Below, one piece after another: positions 1 to 4,567 of a stretch of 7,762 bases of DNA. A program made the translations under genes and the position numbers. Origin of the DNA: Phycisphaerae bacterium (GTDB lineage: Bacteria; Planctomycetota; Phycisphaerae; Sedimentisphaerales; SG8-4); the NCBI GenBank assembly GCA_030613765.1, contig JAUWLI010000130.1:1-7762 (forward strand), read 5' to 3'. Below the pieces are notes generated by a model. The model made no database searches. It saw nothing but the letters and a program-made list of their open reading frames with translations, and had not been told where the DNA came from. Numbering within the stretch: the stretch's first letter is position 1; each line of letters starts with the position of its first letter.

Positions 1-1
1 C

Positions 2-1042
2 GCCGGGCCGAGTTTCAAAAACTTCCAGCAGTTCCTGAAAGCCCGGCCGGAAGGCAAACCGTTTTGTTATTGGTTTGGCAGCCCAGATCCGCACCGCAGC
101 TACAAGTGGAAATCGGGTGTCGATAGCGGCATGAAGCTTGAGGATGTAAAAGTGCCCGCCTGCATGCCGGACAGCGAAGAGGTTCGCATCGATATCTGTG
201 ATTACTATTGGGAGGTCCAGCGGTTCGACACCGAAGTCGGGGGGCTGCTGAAGATTCTGGAAAATAATGACGAACTGGACAACACTCTCGTCGTAATCTC
301 CGGCGACAACGGCATGCCATTCCCACGCTGTAAGAGCAACCTATACGACCTCGGCACGAATGTTCCGCTTGCGGTCCGCTGGCCGACAAGAGTAAAAGGC
401 GGCCGGGCTGTAGAGGACTTTATCAGCCTCGCAGATTTGGCACCGACGTTCCTTGAAGCAGCCGGACTAAAACCCACCTCTCAGATGACCGCCAAAAGCT
501 TCCTGAATGTGCTGACCTCCGGCAAATCCGGCCGGGTGGATCCCAAGCGAGACCACGTTCTGACAGGCAAGGAACGTCATGTTCCCTGCCAGCAAACCGG
601 TTTAGCCGGTTACCCAATGCGGGCGATACGAACGCACAATTTCCTCTACATTCGTAACTTCAAGCCCAACCGCTGGCCCGCAGGCGCCCCCAAAGCTTAT
701 GCCCAGCCTACAGATATAGTGGTATCCCGTCCGCGCGGTACATTTTATGGTTATGGCGATATTGATGCGGCACCTGCAAAATCTTACATGTTGAAGTACC
801 GCAATGACCCGAGAGTTAAAAAGTTATTCGAACTGGCCTTTGGAAAGCGTCCAGCCGAAGAACTGTACGACCTGCGAAAAGATCCTGATCAGCTAAACAA
901 TGTTGCCGGTCAGACTAAGTACGCCAAAGAAAAAAATAAACTCGCTGCCGCTTTGATAGCTGAGCTAAAGGCAACCAAGGACCCGCGCGTCCTGGGCAAA
1001 GGGGACGCATTTGACAAGTATCCCTATTACGGTGGAAGGTGA
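2..1042 (+). CDS. Sulfatase, SGSH (heparan N-sulfatase)-like, 5'-truncated by window edge
   Basis: This is the C-terminal part of a type I sulfatase, which hydrolyses sulfate esters or sulfamates on glycans. The frame is open from base 2, so the gene starts outside the window; the ATG at 131 is internal. What is seen: a DPHR block just after a Phe-Cys-Tyr-Trp-Phe-Gly stretch (about 59-100), a Tyr-Tyr-Trp-Glu-Val-Gln-Arg-Phe-Asp helix, a Gly-Asp-Asn-Gly metal-ligand loop (Asp and Asn codons at 305-310), then P-F-P-R-C-K with the sulfate-contacting Lys at 332-334, a V-P-L-A-V-R-W-P strand, and near the end E-E-L-Y-D-L-R-K-D-P followed by N-N-V-A. This order is typical of the N-sulfoglucosamine sulfohydrolase branch. 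The Cys/Ser-x-Pro-x-Arg site that becomes formylglycine lies upstream and cannot be checked. The propeller glycosidase gene begins 2 nt downstream, so the two are probably co-transcribed. The substrate is not determined. Confidence 0.93.
   Translation, partial: AGPSFKNFQQFLKARPEGKPFCYWFGSPDPHRSYKWKSGVDSGMKLEDVKVPACMPDSEEVRIDICDYYWEVQRFDTEVGGLLKILENNDELDNTLVVISGDNGMPFPRCKSNLYDLGTNVPLAVRWPTRVKGGRAVEDFISLADLAPTFLEAAGLKPTSQMTAKSFLNVLTSGKSGRVDPKRDHVLTGKERHVPCQQTGLAGYPMRAIRTHNFLYIRNFKPNRWPAGAPKAYAQPTDIVVSRPRGTFYGYGDIDAAPAKSYMLKYRNDPRVKKLFELAFGKRPAEELYDLRKDPDQLNNVAGQTKYAKEKNKLAAALIAELKATKDPRVLGKGDAFDKYPYYGGR
1034..1039 (+). promoter_or_regulatory. Ribosome binding site deciding the glycosidase start
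   Basis: GGAAGG sits 5 nt before ATG 1045 and inside the last codons of the sulfatase gene, which supports translational coupling. It would be unusable for the in-frame GTG at 1039. Confidence 0.6.
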
Positions 1043-1044
1043 AG

Positions 1045-2118
1045 ATGACCTTGAGAGCTATACTAATTGTATGCTGGCTTATGTCCATCTCGGCGGCCAG
1101 TGATGCGCGGAGTATTATTCCGGCAAAGCCACTGGAACGCCGGGTCGATATAGACACCATGCGGCGAATCTACGAGCAGGTTAAGACTCCGTACAAGTAT
1201 GGCGTGGTCCTTAAAGCCAAGCAGGGCGGGAAGGTGGATTGTCCCAGCGTGTATCGCTTAAGCGGCAAGTGGTACATGATGTATATCATCTTCGATGGCA
1301 ACGGCTACGAAACCGCCATCGCCGACAGCAATGACTTGTTGCATTGGAAGCCGCTCGGTAAGATACTTAGCTTTCGCAAAGGGACATGGGACGCCATGCA
1401 GGCCGCCGGCTATATCGCTCTGCAGAATCACACCTGGGCCGGCTCGTATGAGCTGTCAAAGTTCGACGGAAAATATTGGCTCTCCTATATCGGAGGAGCG
1501 CTTAAGGGCTACGAAACAGACCCATTGGCCGTCGGCATTGCCTGGACCACGGATCCGGGCAAATCCATCCAGTGGAATAGATTAGCCCGGCCCGTGCTTT
1601 CGAGAGACCAGGCCGACGTCCGGGAATTTGAAAAACTAACCCAGTACAAAAGCAACATCATTTACGACCGCCAGAGAACGCTCGGATATCCCTTTGTCAT
1701 GTTCTACAACGGCAAAAGCGCCAGTGGATACGAGCGCATCGGCATGGCTGTTTCTGAGGATATGAAACATTGGCTCCGCTATGGGAACGAACCGGTTATA
1801 GATAACGGCAGCGGAATTTCCGGCGACCCTCAAATCACCCGCATCGACGACGTGTGGGTTATGTTCTACTTCGGTGCATTCTGGAAGCCAAAGGCATTCG
1901 ATACGTTTGCATGTTCCTACGACCTTGTTTACTGGACCAAATGGCAGGGGCTCGACCTTGTTGCCCCTTCGAAGCCGTACGACAATACCTACGCCCACAA
2001 ACCCTGGGTGATCAAACATAAAGGCATTGTTTACCATTTTTACTGTGCCGTCGGAGACCAGGGCCGAGTCATCGCCCTGGCCACATCCAAAGACCTCAAA
2101 TCAAAAACCGCAAAATAG
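1045..2118 (+). CDS. Exported five-bladed beta-propeller glycosidase-like protein (clan GH-F / GH43-117-like)
   Basis: A 357-residue protein, probably a secreted or periplasmic glycosidase. ATG 1045 is chosen because GGAAGG (1034-1039) lies 5 nt before it; a GTG at 1039 is in frame but too close to the SD. The N-terminus is a signal peptide: Arg4, hydrophobic 5-17, likely cleavage after Ala18 or Ala21. The rest has blade-like repeats of the form G-K-W-Y-M-x-Y, D-G-K-Y-W-L-S-Y, D-V-W-V-M-F-Y and G-I-V-Y-H-F-Y alternating with 'S-x-D-x-x-x-W' units (S-N-D-L-L-H-W, S-E-D-M-K-H-W, S-Y-D-L-V-Y-W). This is characteristic of GH43/GH62/GH117/GH130-type propellers. Acidic candidates for the active site are Asp65 (K-V-D-C-P-S), Asp261 (S-G-D-P-Q) and acidic residues in mid-protein; the catalytic set is not assigned. 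The upstream sulfatase suggests a sulfated oligosaccharide substrate. The exact GH family is not recognised. Confidence 0.85.
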   Translation: MTLRAILIVCWLMSISAASDARSIIPAKPLERRVDIDTMRRIYEQVKTPYKYGVVLKAKQGGKVDCPSVYRLSGKWYMMYIIFDGNGYETAIADSNDLLHWKPLGKILSFRKGTWDAMQAAGYIALQNHTWAGSYELSKFDGKYWLSYIGGALKGYETDPLAVGIAWTTDPGKSIQWNRLARPVLSRDQADVREFEKLTQYKSNIIYDRQRTLGYPFVMFYNGKSASGYERIGMAVSEDMKHWLRYGNEPVIDNGSGISGDPQITRIDDVWVMFYFGAFWKPKAFDTFACSYDLVYWTKWQGLDLVAPSKPYDNTYAHKPWVIKHKGIVYHFYCAVGDQGRVIALATSKDLKSKTAK

Positions 2119-2133
2119 TATGATGGCCTCAAC

Positions 2134-2170
2134 GCGCATAAGAAAGGCCGAGCGATAATGCCCGGCCTTT
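2134..2170 (-). terminator. Rho-independent terminator hairpin, copy 1 of a repeated element (shared by convergent genes)
   Basis: On the minus strand this reads AAA-GGCCGGGC, a 6-nt loop (2154-2159), then GCTCGGCC-TTT. This gives an 8-bp core stem extended by 3 A-T pairs, followed by a short T-rich tail and TATGCGC. One inner pair is G-U on the minus strand but A-C on the plus strand, so the stem is better formed in minus-strand RNA. It lies about 40 nt after the stop of the zf-HC2 gene and about 25 nt after the glycosidase stop, so it probably ends both convergent transcripts. A second copy lies at 4504-4537. Confidence 0.75.
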
Positions 2171-2208
2171 GTATGACATACTAATTGTGAGATAATCAGA
2201 CTGCTTTA

Positions 2209-3828
2209 TTAAAGCCCGCCGTCAACCTGCAAGCGTTTTGCTTTGTAGTCAATTCGTAAGGCCAAATTCCATTTTTTAATGCGACCGGATTTCAGCCTGA
2301 CTTCGTAAGGTACATACCATCCGTGATATTCGTCGGTTTTGAAGGGTTCTCCAATACTGATGATCTCCAAACCGCCATATTTATCTCTCAACCATTGAGG
2401 AATCCGCTGAGGGACACGCGAAGTCGACCGAAATTTGAGAACTTCTTGCCAATTCTCATCCGCACATGCATGGAAGAATGCCTGAGCCACTTCCACAGGT
2501 GTCATTTGGGTATACTTCTCGTCATCCAATTTTGGCAGATTTTCTTTTGACACCTCTTTAACACTCAAGTCACCATAGATAACGCGGTAAGCTTCCGAGC
2601 CTTCCGGGCGGTACCAGAATATCGCCTTATCCGCTTCTCCGAGTTTGACGCCTTTGCCGGCATAGTGATATTTGCCGTCCAATTCGTAATTCTGCAAAAA
2701 CAACATACCTTTTCCAAATCCCGTCCCTAATTGGCCCTTTTCATCATCCGTAAGGTCCAGTTGTTCAAGCTTTTCTCCAAGCAGGGCCATTTGTTTCATT
2801 GCTTGTTCGGTGCCTATGGCATCCGGAAACGTGCCGTCCAGCAAAACCTCGGCCCATATACGAAGGCTCTCAATGAAGTCTTCCTCGGTGCTTTTGGTGA
2901 AGTCGACTTCGGCTTCATCTAACGTATATCCCTCTGGCACGTCCATGCTAATCAGCGAGTCCTCGATTGCCACATCAAATTGGAAATTCTTCAGAATACC
3001 AAAAAGCTGTCCTAATCGAAGCTCTACACGTATCGGAACGGCCGTCTTGGGGTCGGCCCAGATCTTCACTTCTTGATTTCGGCCCCGGACTGTAAATCCG
3101 ATGGCCTTTTGTCCCTCGATTTCCTGCTCCCCAAGCTCTTCAACATCGGGGCTATCTTTTAATTCCATAAGGCCCTTCCGGACAAACTCTATATAGCTTT
3201 TCGATCGTTCCTGAAGCACACCTTTTATATCAACGTACGCCGCTGTTTTTTCTTCGGCATCGAGTAGTACTAACATTTTCCCATTCTCCAGGTCAATGAT
3301 TTGGGTCATGCCGGGTAAGTTCGATATGGTCCTTCTGATTTGTGAACCAACAACTATCTCGTGCATAATGACCGGATTGCTTTTTTCGTCGCCGATGACG
3401 AAGTCGTAGACTACAGTCCGCGCATTGAGGATAGGTTTGATGACATCGGCAAAGGTAGGAGTACCTTCTGTTAATGAAAATACACCTATTAGCACCGCGA
3501 AAATTATCACAGCCGCGGCGGCAACTTTTGTTATCTTACTTTTCATAATTATTCTCCTTAGATTAAGGCCTTCGCCGGCTTTGCTTGCAGCTTTGGACCT
3601 TACATTCTGTCCGTGAATAATTCGGTTCATAACATCGTCTTCAAGGTCGCTTTGGCCCACTGTCACACCGTTCTTAACCAGACGACCTCGAAGGTTTGTT
3701 GTCTGCTCTAATTCCAACTGGCAGCCCTTGCAATCCTTCACGTGTTCTGAGACTGTCTTTTCCTGGGATTCGTCCAAAAGTCCCTCAACATAAGCGACCA
3801 AAAGTTCTTTACATTTTGCGCAATTCAT
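2209..3828 (-). CDS. Membrane-anchored zf-HC2 anti-sigma factor with LolA/RseB-like extracytoplasmic region
   Basis: A 539-residue probable anti-sigma factor for the ECF sigma gene just upstream. Residues 1-40 carry a zinc anti-sigma finger: Cys3, Cys6, then His29-x3-Cys33-x2-Cys36. A charged linker follows, then one membrane span at about 102-118. Outside the membrane, about 125-305 resembles the LolA/RseB fold (lipid- or stress-sensing type), ending in I-W-A-D-P-K-T-A-V-P-I-R-V-E and D-V-P-E-G-Y. Residues about 310-440 hold a second block with Y-H-Y-A-G-K-G-V-K-L-G and Y-R-V-I-Y-G-D-L-S-V-K, which I associate with planctomycete proteins but cannot name. Residues 442-539 are a small alpha+beta domain, possibly NTF2-like. 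ATG 3828 overlaps the sigma stop as ATGA, with GAGGTG upstream, so the pair is translationally coupled. The orientation (finger inside, sensor outside) follows from the architecture. The signal is unknown. Confidence 0.9.
   Translation of the reverse strand: MNCAKCKELLVAYVEGLLDESQEKTVSEHVKDCKGCQLELEQTTNLRGRLVKNGVTVGQSDLEDDVMNRIIHGQNVRSKAASKAGEGLNLRRIIMKSKITKVAAAAVIIFAVLIGVFSLTEGTPTFADVIKPILNARTVVYDFVIGDEKSNPVIMHEIVVGSQIRRTISNLPGMTQIIDLENGKMLVLLDAEEKTAAYVDIKGVLQERSKSYIEFVRKGLMELKDSPDVEELGEQEIEGQKAIGFTVRGRNQEVKIWADPKTAVPIRVELRLGQLFGILKNFQFDVAIEDSLISMDVPEGYTLDEAEVDFTKSTEEDFIESLRIWAEVLLDGTFPDAIGTEQAMKQMALLGEKLEQLDLTDDEKGQLGTGFGKGMLFLQNYELDGKYHYAGKGVKLGEADKAIFWYRPEGSEAYRVIYGDLSVKEVSKENLPKLDDEKYTQMTPVEVAQAFFHACADENWQEVLKFRSTSRVPQRIPQWLRDKYGGLEIISIGEPFKTDEYHGWYVPYEVRLKSGRIKKWNLALRIDYKAKRLQVDGGL
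3544..3559 (-). promoter_or_regulatory. Internal Shine-Dalgarno plus Met codon before the membrane span (possible second start)
   Basis: Inside the zf-HC2 gene, AAGGAG (3559-3554) stands 7 nt before ATG 3546-3544 (Met95), which begins the segment M-K-S-K-I-T-K leading into the membrane span. Initiation here would yield a 445-residue protein without the zinc finger. The same arrangement occurs at 6617-6630 in the other membrane protein. The signal is seen in sequence; its use is inference. Confidence 0.4.
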
Positions 3829-4373
3829 TTTTGCACCTCATAAATTTCTTCTTGTTTCTGCTGCTCGAGCGTTTTACGCAGCATCACATAAGCCCGTGAC
3901 AGTGTTTTTGTTACTGTGCCTAACGGCATCTCGAACCGCTCGGCGACCTGGCTGCACGAGTGATTACCGTAATATCGCAGCAGAACGATTCTCCTGTACG
4001 TCTCAGGCAGCTCGGCGATTGCCGCCTCAAGTGCGTAATCCTGTGACAGTTCCGGACTGCCGGCTTCTTCCGAGTACGAACGGACAACCTCTCGCTGGTG
4101 GCGGATTTGTTCCTTTCTTTGATGTTCCTTCGCCACGCGGTCGCCGATACCGAGCAGCCAGGAAAAGAACGACCCTGCCCTTTTGAGCTTGTTCATATTG
4201 AAGTAGGCCCGCACAAGGGTCTCCTGGGCGACCTCCTCGGCGCTGTCCTTGTTACCTAATTTCCCGGCCAGGTGTGCCAGAAGGACCGACTGATAGCGTC
4301 GCACGAGGTAGCGAAAATCATCCGGATGGCCATCCAAACAACGTTCAATGTAATATTTATCAGTCTCGGACAT
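3825..4373 (-). CDS. ECF-type RNA polymerase sigma factor (cassette B)
   Basis: A 182-residue sigma-70-family factor of the ECF group, with only regions 2 and 4. Region 2 spans about 18-86 (D-D-F-R-Y-L-V-R-R-Y, then A-E-E-V-A-Q-E-T-L-V-R-A-Y and S-F-F-S-W-L-L-G-I), binding core polymerase and the -10 element. Region 4 spans about 115-170 (E-L-P-E-T-Y-R-R-I-V-L-L-R-Y-Y, then the helix-turn-helix around S-C-S-Q-V-A-E-R-F-E-M-P-L-G-T-V), binding the -35 element. Length is normal for the group. AGGTG (4383-4379) lies 5 nt before ATG 4373. The stop overlaps the anti-sigma start as ATGA, a common sigma/anti-sigma arrangement. It has its own promoter candidate at 4445-4473 and follows the terminator of the preceding cassette, so it is probably a separate transcription unit. 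Target promoters are unknown. Confidence 0.95.
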   Translation of the reverse strand: MSETDKYYIERCLDGHPDDFRYLVRRYQSVLLAHLAGKLGNKDSAEEVAQETLVRAYFNMNKLKRAGSFFSWLLGIGDRVAKEHQRKEQIRHQREVVRSYSEEAGSPELSQDYALEAAIAELPETYRRIVLLRYYGNHSCSQVAERFEMPLGTVTKTLSRAYVMLRKTLEQQKQEEIYEVQK

Positions 4374-4410
4374 AATAACACCTAAAATAACCCTTAAGGA
4401 TTCGTGTTCT

Positions 4411-4422
4411 CACTATATAGTG
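4411..4422. promoter_or_regulatory. Perfect 12-bp palindrome in the sigma-factor leader
   Basis: CACTATATAGTG is a perfect inverted repeat lying between the promoter candidate and the start of the cassette B sigma gene, about 38 nt upstream of its ATG. It could be an operator or part of an alternative promoter (TATAGT as a -10). No good -35 fits the latter, so the role is open. Confidence 0.3.
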
Positions 4423-4444
4423 CAGGATTGCCCGTTTTTGCGAC

Positions 4445-4473
4445 ATAAAAAAAATTTAAAAAGTCGCTGTCAA
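4445..4473 (-). promoter_or_regulatory. Candidate sigma-70-type promoter for cassette B
   Basis: On the minus strand a perfect TTGACA (4473-4468) is followed after 17 nt of very A/T-rich DNA by TTTTAT (4450-4445), 4 of 6 matches to TATAAT. Transcription would begin near 4438 and give a leader of about 65 nt before the sigma gene. It sits downstream of the terminator at 4504-4537, as expected for an independent unit. Confidence 0.5.
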
Positions 4474-4503
4474 ATCGGGAATTTCCTGGATTTGCCCCAA
4501 AAA

Positions 4504-4537
4504 GCGCATAGAAAAGGCCGAGCCCCAAAGCCCGGCC
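4504..4537 (-). terminator. Rho-independent terminator hairpin, copy 2 of the repeated element
   Basis: Minus strand: GGCCGGGC, 6-nt loop (4529-4524), GCTCGGCC, then TTTT and CTATGCGC. It is an 8-bp stem with one G-U pair and a U tail, about 30 nt beyond the stop of the discoidin-bearing gene. The stem, the first three tail T residues and the downstream TATGCGC match the copy at 2134-2170; the loops differ. Confidence 0.75.
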
Positions 4538-4567
4538 GCAATATCGCTCTTATACGTTTTGCTGGCA

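Noticed and set aside
131..1042. Sulfatase beginning at ATG 131
   Set aside because: The frame is open back to base 2 and encodes family-conserved sequence (DPHR block) before this Met, so it is internal.
2119..2208. Possible small RNA or gene between the convergent genes
   Set aside because: The 90-nt gap is accounted for by the terminator hairpin; no ORF or promoter is evident.
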